Source: Sorghum bicolor (lineage: Eukaryota > Streptophyta > Magnoliopsida > Poales > Poaceae). From it: DNA of 64,000 bases. The first letter of the stretch is position 1. The number at the start of each line of letters is the position of its first letter. The position numbers and the translations under genes were made by a program. The stretch lies in the NCBI RefSeq assembly GCF_000003195.3, contig NC_012871.2:20218658-20282657 (forward strand). Direction: 5' to 3'. Below, piece by piece: positions 43,913-56,069 of the stretch. The notes beneath the pieces are model-generated. The model did not search any database. It was not told the DNA's origin and saw only the letters and a program-made list of their open reading frames with translations.

Positions 43913-44161
43913 CTGATCCCTTGTCCTTGAAAGCTGCAACTTTTAGAGTTGTCTAAAGTCAAACTTTAAAATCTTTGACCAAATTTATAGAAAAAAACAC
44001 TAAGATTTATACTACCAAATTAATACCATTAAATTTATTATAGAATATATTTTTATAAGATACGTATTTTATGTCATAGATATTGATGTTTTTTTCTATA
44101 AAGTTGGTTAAAATGAAAAAGTTTGACTAACACGAATTTTAGAAGTTGAAGACAAAAGGAG
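43913..44161. mobile_element. Stowaway-like MITE
   Basis: About 249 bp flanked by TA (43911-43912, 44162-44163). The ends are degenerate forms of CTCCCTCCGTCC/GGACGGAGGGAG, and the interior has GTCAAACTTT...GACCAAATTTATAG and its complement, typical of grass Stowaway elements. Non-coding. Confidence 0.6.
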
Positions 44162-44369
44162 TACACGTGTTAGTGCTAGGCAGCTCCTGGTCTGGGTGCA
44201 GGCCCCATGCTAGAGCGCCAACCAAACATGCTCCGTATAAATAAGAGAAATAGCAAAAACATGAAGATTTAAATGATTTTTTTTGATTTTTTATTAAAAC
44301 TTTTCATGACTTAGAGTAGCTACGATGTAGAGTAGAATCGAACTGTGGTGGAAAATTAAAACTTTACAC

Positions 44370-47300
44370 ACTATTGTCGGTTTTTTTTTGAGGAAACAGA
44401 CCTCTACTGAAAATTTATTTGAACAAAGAGTAACCAAGTAGATTACAACGCAGGAAAAAACAAAAGAGGAAAGAAAAACCAAAGCCTAAAGCCAAAACCT
44501 GAGGGAAACAGGTTCAGGAAACAAAGAAAGATAAAAAGAAAATCAAGATGATTAAACAGCGTGCTCTAACCATGATTCAATAGCGAGGAAGTACTTCTTG
44601 GCTCTCCAAAGAAGTTCCCTGAAGATTAACTTGAAAAGGTCAAGTCCACGCAGACAGCGAGTGGGGATACCTCTGAAGATGGTGTGATTCCTTATGATCC
44701 AGATGCACCAGCACATGATGATAATGATTTCCATGAAAAAAGAAGTTTTGATCTGAACCTTGAAGCTTTTGAATCTGTGCAAGATGTCTAGAGAACTGAT
44801 CACAGTAAGATCAATAAGGCCCCAATAGAATCTAGCCATGTCACATTCCAGGAAAAGATGTTGGACTGTCTTTTCTGTGTTAAGGCCGCATAAAACATAG
44901 TTATATGAGGGTAGATGCATGTTTTTCCATCTAAGAATATTTGGAGTGCTTAATCTATACAAGAAGATTTCTAGATGTTACCTATGAGATGGTGATATGC
45001 TTTTTTTGAAGTAAAGATAGAGCCGCCCCAAATATAAAGCCAATTGTCATGTTCCTTAGTCCGAGGAGAGGATGTGAAGATGAGTGTTCAAATTGGTTGA
45101 AAGCTTCAATAGAAAGTGGGAGGTTGAACATAATTGAGGTAGGGTGAGCAAGCATTGTCAGCTTGAGAGAGATACTAGGCCTTTTGGCAAAGGAGAAGAG
45201 CTATTGAAAAAAGAGTTTGAGGGGCTGACCATTCCAACAGTCCTCCCAGAGAAGACAAGAAGCTCCATCCTTTGCATTCACTGCTGCCAAACCTTTAAAT
45301 TGTCAAGTAGCTTGAGGATGTCTTTGCACCAAAAAGAGCCTTTCTTAATATGATTGGGCAGTTTGCCATTGGGGTAATATTTGTCCTAGATGAGATGTAA
45401 CCAAGGAATATTAGCTCTATTGAAAAAAATTGTGGAGGTGTTTGAGAAGAAGAGCTTCATTCTGACTTTTCACATCAACTACTCTAAGGCTACCATCCTC
45501 TTTTGGCTGAGTGACCATTTTCCAAGCAGCTTTAGCATTTATTCTGTTGCTTTCATCTGAGCCCCTCCAAAGGCAATGCTTCCTATACTTATCCACTTGT
45601 TCTTTGATTGATAAATGGAGGTGGAAAGTACACATGAAGAAGGTGGGAAGAGAGAAACAGAGTTAACAATATGTAGTTTCCTAGTATGAGTGAGAAACAA
45701 TGAGGTATTGGTTAACCTCCTCTCACATCTGATGACAAGAGGGAGGAAGTCATCAATTCTTGATTTAGTGAGCCTAAGGGGAGGACCTAGATAGGTAAAG
45801 GGAAACTTCCAATTGAGCAACCAAAAGTGGCTGCCAGATGTTTGGTTCTTTCCTCTATTATTTTTACTGGAATCATCATTGATTTAAGAAAATTGACTCT
45901 AAGACCAGTGGATTCAGCAAAGGTGTTCAATAAAGCTTTTAGGATGAAGAGCTATCTGCCACAACCTTCCATGATGATCAAGGTATCATCAGCATACTGG
46001 ATGATAGGGAAGTCAGAGGTATAGTTCAAAGGGATAGGTTGATTGAGTAGGCCCACATTCTTTGCCTTGTTTATGGTGCTTTGCAAGAGATCTGCAACAA
46101 GGACAAATAAGAGAGGAGACCGAGGATCTCCTTGTCTAACTCCTCTTCTGCAGTGAGACACTTTCCAAAGGGTGCCATTAAGAAGAACTGAAGAGGTGTC
46201 AGAATTGAAAATCATTTGCATCCAAGAAATCCATTTATTTCCAAAACCTCTATTCTTCAAGATCTCAAGTATACATTTGTGTTCAATCCCATCAAAAGCT
46301 TTTTTGAAATCCAACTTCAAGATAATGATCTCTTTCTTTGACATATGACACAAATGCAAATAGTCAAAGGACCAAGCAAGCCTCTCTTGAATGGTTCTTG
46401 ACCTGATGAAGCCATATTGGTTCTTGTGAATCAAACTTGTGATAATAGGCTAAAGTCTATTAGCAAGGAGTTTAGTGATGAGCTTGATAGAAGAATTTAG
46501 CAAAGAGATAGGTCTATAGTCATTTATTCTGGTTGGACCATCTACCTTGGGGATCAAGGTAATGAAAGACCCATTGATACTCTTGAGACAGATATTTTTA
46601 GAGTGGAAATCATCACAAAGATTATAGAAATCAAACTTTACTATGTTTTAACATTTCTTCGAAAACTCATTGCTGAAACCATCAGGACCTAGCGATTTAT
46701 CCAAGGGTAGCAGCCTGATCACATTGTCAATTTCAGCATGACTAAAAGGAAGTTCTAGAGCCTCTAAATCATATTCTTGAGATAGCAAAGTGGTAAGGTC
46801 AAAAAGCATGTTCACAAAATGAGTCGTACCAAGCCTCTATTTGAATTCATTCCAGATTAAACTAGCTTTTCTGATAGTGGTCAAGGATAATTTCTCCTGA
46901 TTCATTCACAAGGGAACTGATATGTTTCTTTCTATGTTTGATCGTTGCAGTGGCATGGAAAAGCTTGGTATTTTTATCTCCTAAATTTACCCACTTTATC
47001 ATCCCTCTGTTATCAGTAGATCTTTTGTTGATAGAGTAGACTAGTTAGCTTAGCATTTAGGATCTCTCTAAAGTTCCACTCCTGAATAGATAGGTCCCTC
47101 CATTCTTCTAGATTGTCTAGGAAAGTGATGATCAACTTAATATTTGCAAAGGTGTTTTTGAGGTTGGAGAACTGAGACTACCAAGAATTTAAAGCCCCTC
47201 TAAGTGATTTGAATTTTGCAGTTAAGAGTTTGGCTCTATCACTGTGAGGAAAGATCCCATTCCAGACATTTGCAACAAGAGGAAGAAAACTTTCATGCTA

Positions 47301-47460
47301 CATCCAGTAATTTTCAAATCTAAAAATTCTTCCTTAAGGAATATATGTTTTTATTTTTATAACACAGGCTAGTGGTCAGAAACCTCCATGGTCAAAGAGT
47401 GAGCAATTGTGTCAGGGTAATTGAGGGTCCATGCTAGAGATAACTATTTCTTCTTCTTTT
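44370..47460 (-). pseudogene. LINE fragment: end of endonuclease, reverse transcriptase, zf-RVT
   Basis: Minus strand from the right: about 47460-47340 reads LNYPDTIAHSLTMEVSDH, the end of an AP-like endonuclease with the SDH motif. 46434-45952 is RT with [40 protein letters not shown] and the active site YADDTLIIM. 45820-45539 and 45635-45417 hold FTYLGPPLRLTKSRIDDFLP and KYRKHCLWRGSDE. 44962-44552 is the zinc-binding end (CGLNTEKTVQHLFLECD). Several frameshifts. Related to the LINE at 26345-27985 but more complete. 5' end lost; 3' end near 44370 next to a T-run on the plus strand. Confidence 0.85.
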
Positions 47461-47544
47461 TAAATAAGATGAGAGAACTATAAACTGACTACAAACTCCA
47501 TTCTACTTAGACGATATTAGTCACTTAAGTCCTTGACTGTCAAT

Positions 47545-47630
47545 ATCTTACTCCCTCCTATTTCGTAATTCTTGTTGTTTAGAATAACACCACATGGTCT
47601 CCAAAACTTGGTTTTGACTATGATTTTCTT
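47545..47630. mobile_element. Truncated Stowaway-like end
   Basis: CTCCCTCCTATTTCGTAATTCTTG resembles a Stowaway left end. The opposite end is not present; followed by another repeat. Confidence 0.35.
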
Positions 47631-49375
47631 TTTCGTAACCAGGGAATATAACCCGTATTTCATTAAGAAAAAGAATTACACAACGTAGCTACGAGAGAAT
47701 TGTAATAGCATAGATTAGAAACCACCAAGTTAGTGGTCTGGTGAGTGATCTAGAATAAAACTTAATAAGAACATAAAAGGAAGGAAAGAGAGTGACTACC
47801 CTCAACACCTAAAACCTACCAACCGAGCCTATAAGTAAAGGATACAACTAACAATGGTTGTCTACACAAAATACAATGCCTTGGTGGCAAAGTATCCACC
47901 TAGAGCAGACAAACAAGCATCTAGCAACACTAGCGGTAAAGCATCTGCCACCATAGCCATGGTTGCCAAGCATCGGCCAAGAAGTGGGGGCAACATGCTC
48001 TCCGTAGCAAAGCATCTACTAGAGAGGGGACCAAAGAGCCAACGGCGATAAAGCATGTGCTAGGGATTCCACTGATGACCAAGCATACACTAGGGAAGAA
48101 GCAAAGACACCCACTACAACAAAGCATCCAAAACAGACCAACGATGACAATGGCAAAGTATCTACCAGAGAATCCAAGGATGGCTAAGTATCTGCTAAAG
48201 GGAGGAAGCGATAGTGGCAAAGCATCCGCTACTAGACCAAAATAACGACAAACCAGCGACGGAGGCAATGTCTATTGTTGCAGGACATACCATTGTGAGT
48301 AGAACAATAGGCTCACACAGGCACAATGAGGGATTCCACTAGGAGCCAATGGCACAGTAGGAACAATGAAAGTCGGCGACCACATGGGGGATAAGTGACA
48401 TGCCATGATTCTTCAGCGATACCTTTAGGATGGGGGTGACACCCAAGGCTACAATCATGGACTACATTGTCACTAGCCTTTGAGACTACTAAGGTGGGGC
48501 TTGTGCCTAGAATCCAGTGTTGTTGGCACATAAGCATGGGTTCAACAATGACACCTCCAGAGAGGTATATGTGTGGTGCCTAAGGCATCACTGTCGTTCA
48601 CCCAGCCAAAATTGGGCAGAGCTTTTGCCCGGAGCTCCATGCATCCAAAGGCACCCCCCGAGTCAGGCTAATGCCCCCATGAAAAGGTAGGAACAAGTGG
48701 AGGCGCCAACACACAATCTAGACATGACGCCACTAGGTCCCATTGCTAGAGACAGTGACCAAATCTGGCCTAAGCAATGTTGGCCCAACACCACAATCAT
48801 AGTTAGCCAAGAGTTGTGGCCACAACACCAGGACCAGTGCGTGCCAAGCCAAAACCCAGCGGTAGTAGGGGAGAAGCAATGCACCATGTGCGCTTGCTAC
48901 AACCATCCCAGCACACATGTTGTTGAACCCGTGCACGAAGCACCACCTGCACAAGGTGGCCGCTAGCTGGAGGTTGGAGAGATGTGTCGTGCCTTGCGCC
49001 TGCTACAACATTTCCATTGCGCATGGTGCCGACCTTGCGCGCGAACCACCCGCCCGCATAAGGTGGCCGCAAGCCGAAGATGGGGAGAAGCACTGTGCAT
49101 CTAAGTCTAGCACCGCCGCATTGAGCCGTGGATCCAGGTAAAAGGAGGCTGGATCTGGCCACAGGGGCCTGGATTTGCCCTACCAGTCAGCCAACTTGCC
49201 GGAGGAGCCAGGTGGAGGGGAGGAGGCGGAGGAGAGAGTGGGAGAGAGAGGTGGGGGGCTGCAACAGGGGCCAATTGTGTGGGCTGACAAAGAGGAGGCA
49301 ACGGGGGTTGTTGGGCACTCAGGAGTGTGCGGGGACTGTCTGTAACTTCAAAACCGCTGCATCCTACAACTAATA
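47631..49375. repeat. Repeat-rich region with degenerate tandem CAAAGCATC units
   Basis: Between about 47880 and 48235 the word GCAAAGCATC (or AAGTATC) followed by TACTA-like bases recurs at irregular 20-45 bp intervals. Then come GC-richer sequence with GCAC/CACAA-rich words and a GGAGGCGGAGGAGAG purine tract near 49220. ORFs on both strands are short, overlapping and without domains. Likely a transposon interior or LTR of unknown class; starts near GAATATAACCCGTATTTCAT. Confidence 0.35.
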
Positions 49376-49584
49376 AGGACCTCTGAAAAGGAACATACTA
49401 TAATTTTCTATTATAACATATGAAAATTAACAAATATATGTTTCTACTAAATTACTTTCCAATAGTAATTTATATATATATACTATATTAGTGCTTGTAA
49501 ACTGAAAATTTTAAAAGATGTTGTAGTCAAATTTTCAAAAGTTTGAACTCAACCTTGCCAAAAAATAACCATAATTATCGAATA

Positions 49585-49808
49585 CTCCCTCCGTCCTAAA
49601 ATATCTATTATTTTTGCTTTCCGAGATAAAATGTATATTAAAAATGTTAATATTTATGGTACATAATTGGTATTATTTGAAAGGTATTTGAATATTGTTT
49701 TTTAATAAATTTATTTGGAGATACATATGTTGCATATATTTTATATAAATCAAGTCAAACTTGTGGCATGGAAACCAAAAATGAAAAATAAATTTGGGAC
49801 ACAGGGAG
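49585..49808. mobile_element. Stowaway MITE
   Basis: 224 bp, starts CTCCCTCCGTCCTAAAATAT and ends GGGACACAGGGAG, flanked by TA on both sides (49583-49584, 49809-49810). Non-coding Tc1/mariner-derived miniature element. Confidence 0.85.
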
Positions 49809-50394
49809 TAGATCGGACAAGGGCAGGAAGTAGCTAGCACAATGAAGCATTAGTTTCTTTCCAGATGACTTGATAAATGCACCCTATGCAAGAAGACACC
49901 TAAGGCCTTGTTTTGATGTAGTCGAAGTCTCATCAATCTATGTGTTGGTGTGGGTTAGAGTGGAACTTGAACTAAATTCTACCTCAATCCAGTCTAACAT
50001 ATGTGGATTGAACTGAATAACATCCAAACGAGGCCTAAGCGATTGACTGTCTTAAACCCATTGCATTGGTAACTAGTTCTCCCTCTGCAGCACAACAGCC
50101 AATGGAAGAGTTGAGCACTCGTCTTGTTTTCAGATGGAGAGTATTTCTTTGCAAATAGAACGAGAAGATTGTCACAATTCTGCATTCCATTGGTTCTGTT
50201 CTGTGATAGTACTGCCGCAACAGTTTACTTAGCACAAAGATTTTTTTTTCTTTATTTGTTTATTAAAGAAAAAGAGCTTTTGGTAACCCCTATAGTTGCT
50301 GTATTATATATACTATATATGGAGTAATTTCTGGTAAACCAAAGGATCATGGAAATGAGACAGACATCCTTGGAATCGAATGTCCTTACATGTG

Positions 50395-50952
50395 GAGTAA
50401 AATACACCAGCGGCCCTTTAAGTTGTCGCCCTGTGCCACTTTGGTCCATGAACTTGCAAACGCGAAAAAGAGGCCCCTAAACTTGTCAGCATGTGCCACT
50501 TTGGTCCATGAACTTGCAAACGCGAAAAAATGCCCCCTGAACTTGTCGACGTGTGCCACTTTGGTCCATGAACATGCAAATACGAAAATAACATCGACTG
50601 CATGGCACTGTTCTGCCACGTGGCTGCCTCTGGTAGGCCATGCATGGCACCGTTTTCCTAGGCAGAGTACACATGAAGAGACTACACAAAACATTTCATG
50701 AATTTAGCATTTCATTAATAATTAGTTATGAAATAAATAAATATTTATTGACGCGTTGAAAGATCCTTTACATGTTTATGGACCAAAGTGGCACAGGCCG
50801 ACAAGTTCAGGGGCCACTGTTTTGCGTTTGCAAGTTCATGGACCAAAGTGGCATAGGCGGACAAGTTCAGGGGTCACTTTTTCGGGTTTGCAAGTTCATG
50901 GACCAAAGTGGCACAGACTGACAAATTAAAGGGCCGCCAGTGTATTTTACTC
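50395..50952. mobile_element. Foldback Mutator-like element with 9-bp target duplication
   Basis: 558 bp, ends GAGTAAAATACACC and GGTGTATTTTACTC-like, flanked by TTACATGTG on both sides (50386-50394 and 50953-50961). Each arm is three tandem ~62-bp units containing TGTGCCACTTTGGTCCATGA (left, about 50410-50590) or the reverse complement (right, about 50765-50935). The middle has no coding domain. A 9-bp duplication is characteristic of Mutator-like elements. Confidence 0.85.
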
Positions 50953-51679
50953 TTACATGTGCCTACTCTGAATAATGCATCTAAACATACATACATGCGC
51001 CTACCCTGAATAATGCACCTCTGAATGGATCGAGTCTAGGAGTGCGAAGAAGTAGAACAGCACTTGCCTTGTACAGCCAGCAGGGCGAACCTGCACATAC
51101 TATTGTGAATTCCATCGATCTCAACTGTTCAGTTGTGAGAGGAGAAACCGAGGAAGATGAGGCGACCGAGACACCGAGTCGGAAGCTGAGATACTCTCTC
51201 GCAGTTGTGCATGCGATGATGCGACTCGTATACTCCGTACGAACAGTTCCATCGACAGCTTCTTGTTTGTACGGTCGTCGCCTTCCCGCAGCCAACTTGC
51301 AAACAATTCTAAAAGTGCAAGCTGTACATATATGAAAATGTAAGTTTATAACTTGCGGCCAAAGGAGCTGGCGTCCTCAAGGGCGCACAACAACGCACGT
51401 TGTGTAGCCGTGCAGGCGTATCCGGAACTTGGCTGCCTGGAGAAACCATCATTAATTCTTCTGAACTCCGAATGAATCGTTCAGCTGATCTAAGGCGCAA
51501 GACTTTCGTAATCAGCTTGGACGAACATCATCATAAGTTTTTACGATGATAAACCCCGAAGCAGCTGGAGGAAGAGGAAATGATTAATCTGGATTGATTT
51601 CCCTAAGCAGCAATAGATATCATGCATGCTTGATGCATCGTCTTCGATGACTCCAACGTCCTTGTCCCGGGGAATGGGA

Positions 51680-51690
51680 TGTATATATAA
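51680..51690 (+). promoter_or_regulatory. TATA box of GLP4
   Basis: TGTATATATAA lies about 130 bp upstream of the ATG in the same GGGATG...GTAGGGGAGG context as GLP2. Confidence 0.75.
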
Positions 51691-51816
51691 GTAGGGGAGG
51701 CCACATCGCTGCTCATCACTGCCTTGCCTCCACATCATCACCTTCCTTTCACAGTTTCAGTCGCTGTCACTCGCTACCACCACTTCAGCGCACTTTTTCG
51801 CAAAGGGAACAAGAGA

Positions 51817-52479
51817 ATGGCAGCGCTCAAGGTCAACAACAGCATGACGACGAGCTCCTTGCTGCTCGTTGTCCTGCTCGCGCTCTGGGCCGCCCCGCTG
51901 GCCGTGGTGGCCGGGGACCCAGACATCCTGACCGACTACATCGTCCCGGCCACCGCCAATCCCGCGAACATCACGGGCGCGTTCTTCGCCTACTCGGGCC
52001 TCCGCGGCGCGTTGGCCGCGCAGGCACCGGAGAACTTCACGGTGGCCAAGGCCTCCATGGCGGAGTTCCCAGCACTTAACGGGCAGAGCGTGTCCTACGC
52101 AGTGCTCTCGTACGGGCCGGGCTCCATCAACCCGACGCACACGCACCCGCGTGCCTCCGAGCTGCTGCTCGTCCTCGACGGCGCGCTCTCCGTCGGCTTC
52201 GTCGACACCGCAGGGAAGCTCTTCACGCAGGACCTCGCCGCCGGCGACGTGTTCGTGTTCCCCAAGGGCACCGTGCACTGGCAGTGCAACACTGGCACCC
52301 AGCCTGCCAAGGCGCTCTCCGCGTTCGGGAGCGCCGCCGCGGGGCTCGTGTCCCTCCCGGCCACCCTCTTCGGCGCCAGCGACATTGATGACGTCGTGCT
52401 GGCCAAGTCCTTCAAGACCGACGTGGCCACCATCCAGAAGCTCAAGGCAGGCCTCGCCCCGCCGCCCAAGAAGCCATGA
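51817..52479 (+). CDS. Germin-like protein GLP4
   Basis: Single exon, 220 aa from MAALKVNNSMTTSSLLLVVL. An in-frame upstream ATG at 51724 would add 31 residues before the signal peptide and is only about 35 bp from the TATA box, so the inner start is preferred. Mature start GDPDILTDYIVP. Cupin boxes GSINPTHTHPRASELLLVLD and GDVFVFPKGTVHWQCNTG keep all metal ligands. NIT and NFT sequons as in GLP2. C-terminus LAPPPKKP is longer and more basic than GLP2 (LAPKP). Predicted secreted Mn cupin of wall or apoplast. Upstream duplication copy carries a Mutator-like insertion; a CACTA element starts 245 bp after the stop. Confidence 0.93.
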   Translation: MAALKVNNSMTTSSLLLVVLLALWAAPLAVVAGDPDILTDYIVPATANPANITGAFFAYSGLRGALAAQAPENFTVAKASMAEFPALNGQSVSYAVLSYGPGSINPTHTHPRASELLLVLDGALSVGFVDTAGKLFTQDLAAGDVFVFPKGTVHWQCNTGTQPAKALSAFGSAAAGLVSLPATLFGASDIDDVVLAKSFKTDVATIQKLKAGLAPPPKKP

Positions 52480-52724
52480 TCATCGCCTTGCTTTCAGTTG
52501 CCCGCTCGCGTGACGCCTGCATCGTTCTTGAATAACCTGCAGAGGGCAATATGCTGGGTAGTGATAGTGAGTAATGACCCAGTCAGCGACATGTCATGGA
52601 TCAAATAATTATAATCTCCACCCTACCGTCAGGTGTGATTTGTATTGTGTTGATGACTTTGTTAATTATTGCATTGTAATCTCAGTCATATCTATATATT
52701 CCATGGTACTAGCTCCTCTTGCTC

Positions 52725-55700
52725 CACGGTACAGGACCGGCCCTTTTGTTCCGGTCGAAAACAACTTTTAGTCCTAGGTGGCGAGGATGAGACTAAAAGT
52801 CCCACCTTTAGTCCCGGTTCGCCGGCCCGGGACCAAGGGCGCCAGGCAGTGACGTGGCGCCACCCCTGGCCACCCCTTTTAGTCCCCGTTGGTATTACCA
52901 ACCGGGACTAAAGGGTTGTTTTCTTTTTCTTTTTCTTTTTCCTTTTCATTTCTTTATTGATTTTGGTTTTCAATTGTATATGTTCTCTAATTTATTCGTA
53001 TACGCCGCTATTATCCGTATACGTTGCACCTATACGAGAGTGTCATTATTGCACACAAATAAAGTATGAAACTACATATATATATATATTATCCGTATAA
53101 TATATATTATATAGTTATACACATACACATTACATTTACAATAATAATATTATGTACAAGTAATAATCAAGTGTGCTGCCACCAGTTAATGATTACATAA
53201 TATTTGCCCGCCCACTCAAAGCTCATACAAGTGTTCGTCCTTGTTTGTAATGGGCTTGAAGCCCTGCAGGTATAAGTGGAACTCACCGTCTTCCGGAATG
53301 ACATGATCGTTGATAAATCCGACGATCGTCTCCTGGACTCCAAGGAGTAATGTCTACTCGAACACTTTATCTTTCATATTCCACTCCTTCCATTTGCATT
53401 AGTTAAAAAAGATATTAATATACATAATCTATTTAGTTCCAACAAATAAATAATATATGAATTTACTGTATACACATGCATGTTACTTACTTTTAGAACA
53501 CTTTGAGCAGGTTTAAATAGGGTGCACCGCATAAATTCACAAACGTAGTATCCACATAGATTCGTTCCAAACGGCTGCGTGGGCACCCAGGGGAGTAGAA
53601 CAGGAGGAGGAAGTGGCACATTCAGATCCGTACGAAATCTTTGTTGTAGCCAAGCCCAAGCCCTGCCCAATAAGACGGTCGTTGATTAGGTATAGCTAGC
53701 ATAATAAAGTAAAGGAGCACGCAACGATATTTAAAGCATGATATATACTTACCTCTGGATCATGTCTATTATGTCTTGATAGAGTGCCAAGTCTTTTTTC
53801 ATTGAGTCCCACACATTTATTTTTTATTCCGTGATCTTGATCTCAATGAGTATCCAATGATCTCTGCCTTTGTTTAGAGTCAACTTATATATGTATATCT
53901 TAATGCCGGATTAACTAAGACATGATATAACACAACACTTACCCCATATTGTAAGGAAAGAGTATCTTCTCCGTATGCCTTTGGGTATAAAAGAACCTCC
54001 AGAGGTTCTTCTCTATTTCCTTAGGCTTCAGATTCAATGGATCTTTAGTCTTAGTGTCCTTGTACACGACATATGGATCGAAGAAACCAATTCGATTGTC
54101 TTTTTTCAATCTTTGTTCTCTCATCATGTGTCTGCACATCGTGAGCGTAGTTATTATGAATACATATACATGCTATAATGGGATTAATGATTGAAAGGAA
54201 GAATCACTTACACACAGTAGTAGCTCATGAAAGATTTGTCGAGAGCATTCATATGGAGAAGTTGGTGTACTTCACTAAAATCTATCCATATGACGTCATC
54301 TCCACGGAAGTAGTGTCGGTCGCGGACTCGGACGACAATCAATTCTTCTTCCTTATGTTTTGAGCTGACTCTCAAGTAGTACTCGTGCAGCTTGTATATT
54401 TGCATACCAAGTCCTCGTATCTCAGGGTGGCACATACTCCTGCCGTAAATGTACCGACTCTGATAGTCATCAACACCTCCGTGGATTGGCGCATCGGTAC
54501 GCCCTAGAAGTGCTTCTAGGGGCAGCCCAGTTTCTTCCATCCAATTGCCGAGTTCATCTAAGTCCACATTAGCAGGTATAGCCATTGCCATCAAGTTGAC
54601 GTTTGAACCGTACTCTTTCGCAACCACTAGTGGCTGAACTGATTGCTGCGCTTGTTCGCCGAGCTGTGCAACTTTTTGCCGGACTTTTCTTTTGCCTGCC
54701 TTGATTTTCTTTAGGACAGTATGGTCGTAGTCTGATATTGTTGACCATAGTTGTTTACTCGCAGCACGGTTCGCGTCTGTAATGTTCTGCACCACTTGAC
54801 GTAGCTTTGAACGAGGATACATTAGGTATGACGGCTCTTGCTCTGCTTTTCTCTTAGCTTTGCATGTTTCAAAGAATGCTTTGACTTCTGCTTTGCTTGC
54901 AGCAAGAACTTCCTCATCGGTCTTCTCATATGGAAGCTTGGTCGTCTTTGGAATCTTTGTGTTCAAAGCTTTCTTCTTTGCCGTAGGTGGTTGGAGTGAT
55001 CTCTGTGTCTCGGCGGACGACCTCTTCCTCCTCGATGCAGCACCAGCCAGTGCCGACGAGGCGGCGGCCGTTGTCGGCATTGGCGGAGGCAGCGGTGCAA
55101 GTGGAGCTTGCTGTTGTGGAGGAGATTCGGCCGCGGGCGGCATTGGATTCCTTCGTGGAGGAGATGCGGCGGCCGGTGGTGGGGATGCGGCCTTCTCTTG
55201 TACATTGTCGTCGTCGTCGTGTCCCACGACACTATGGTCATGCGGTGAATGGACAGACAGACTTCGGTGGGGGGAGGCCTTGGATTTGAAGAAAAACAAA
55301 TAAGGTATATTTATACATGAGTCAATGTATTTTGATACAGTATATAATTATAGAAAAAGCAGTAGCGTCCACAATAATCCGCACCTGCTAGGGTTCGGTT
55401 GTGGCGGCGGCACCCCAGGAATAATGATGTACCGTTTCCTCCAACATATGAATGTCTTCTTCACTTCACCAAGTGTCTTCTCTCCATCACCACCTTCGAT
55501 ATCGAGAGGCACATTTTCACGGCCTCAAACCACTCTATCCACCGAGACACAAGCATATCCGGCTGGTATTGGGACGGAGTGGATCCTTGGTGTCTTGGTG
55601 GGGTCGATAGGAGATACAACACCGGTAGCCACCTTTACTGTGCCATCGCTCTCCGAAATATGGAGCTCACAAGACGTCAACGGAGCGGTGACATTATCCA

Positions 55701-56069
55701 CCGAGAATCGCAGCCCTGCGTCATCAACTTGCCTCGCAGGCGCCTCCGTAGAAGCACAACTGCTCTTTAGATGAGCTGAGCAAGGGCTGATGTTGGCGGC
55801 CGGTGGGTGTGACAAGCTTTGGAGGTGGGAAGTTACAGCTTCCTCCACGGCCTTTTGGATTTTCTCATCCATTGTGGCCTTCAGCGCTTGCTCCCGCTCA
55901 AGGGCCCGTTGAGCCACTTCTTGGTTTTTTATGAGGCCTTCCTCTAATCTGTGTATCCGTTCCCTGTCCTCTTCCTTCTTTCTCTGGCGGCTTCTGTTGG
56001 TATTTGGTAACGCAATCAGGAAATGATCCACAAGTGCACTGATATCGGTGAGCACTTCACCCGGGATGT
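52725..56069 (-). mobile_element. CACTA (En/Spm) transposon fragment
   Basis: Left end begins CACGGTACAGGACC at 52725 (degenerate CACTA), followed by subterminal AACAACTTTTAGTCC and inverted TTAGTCC...GGGACTAAAGG units to 52912, as in grass CACTA elements. The interior encodes a C48-protease protein on the minus strand. The other terminus is missing: near 56070 it joins an LTR that is itself truncated, so a deletion joined the two. No tnpD-type transposase is present. Confidence 0.7.
53216..56067 (-). pseudogene. CACTA-associated protein with Ulp1-like (C48) cysteine protease domain
   Basis: Read 56067 to 53216 in several exons. 56055-55397: coiled coil (RQRKKEEDRERIHRLEEGLI) then PIPAGYACVSVDRV and, after TGA 55525-55527, KKTFICWRKRYIIIPG. 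55299-54208: Pro-rich then basic segment and LDELGNWMEETGLPLEALLG, ending NALDKSFMSYYC. 54139-53939: DNRIGFFDPYVVYK and KILFPYNMG. About 53890-53760: DHWILIEI (catalytic His) and VWDSMKKDLALYQ (catalytic Asp). About 53670-53515: TQPFGTNLCGYYVCEFMR (Gln and catalytic Cys). Last piece ends EHLYEL, stop 53216-53218. Triad residues His, Asp, Gln and Cys are all present. Such proteins accompany grass CACTA elements; role uncertain. 5' end lost and at least two stops, so not functional as it stands. Confidence 0.75.

Larger units (their letters stand above)
50255..52724 (+). repeat. Copy 2 of the inverted GLP segmental duplication
   Basis: Matches 19502-21468 in inverted orientation. Contains GLP4, its upstream region and 3' flank. 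Longer than copy 1 because of the 558-bp insertion at 50395-50952. Homology ends at the CACTA border (GCTC at 52721-52724). Confidence 0.8.

Noticed and set aside
47880..48235. Possible CRISPR-like array
   Set aside because: Repeat word is short, spacing irregular, host is a plant; no cas genes.
48697..49373. Several 60-119 codon ORFs on both strands
   Set aside because: Mutually overlapping, without domains or codon signal, in a repeat region.
50386..50701. Overlapping ~100-codon ORFs on both strands with internal repeats
   Set aside because: Translations of the tandem 62-bp arms of the foldback element.
51724..51816. 31-residue N-terminal extension of GLP4
   Set aside because: Its ATG lies about 35 bp from the TATA box and would bury the signal peptide; GLP2 starts at the inner Met.
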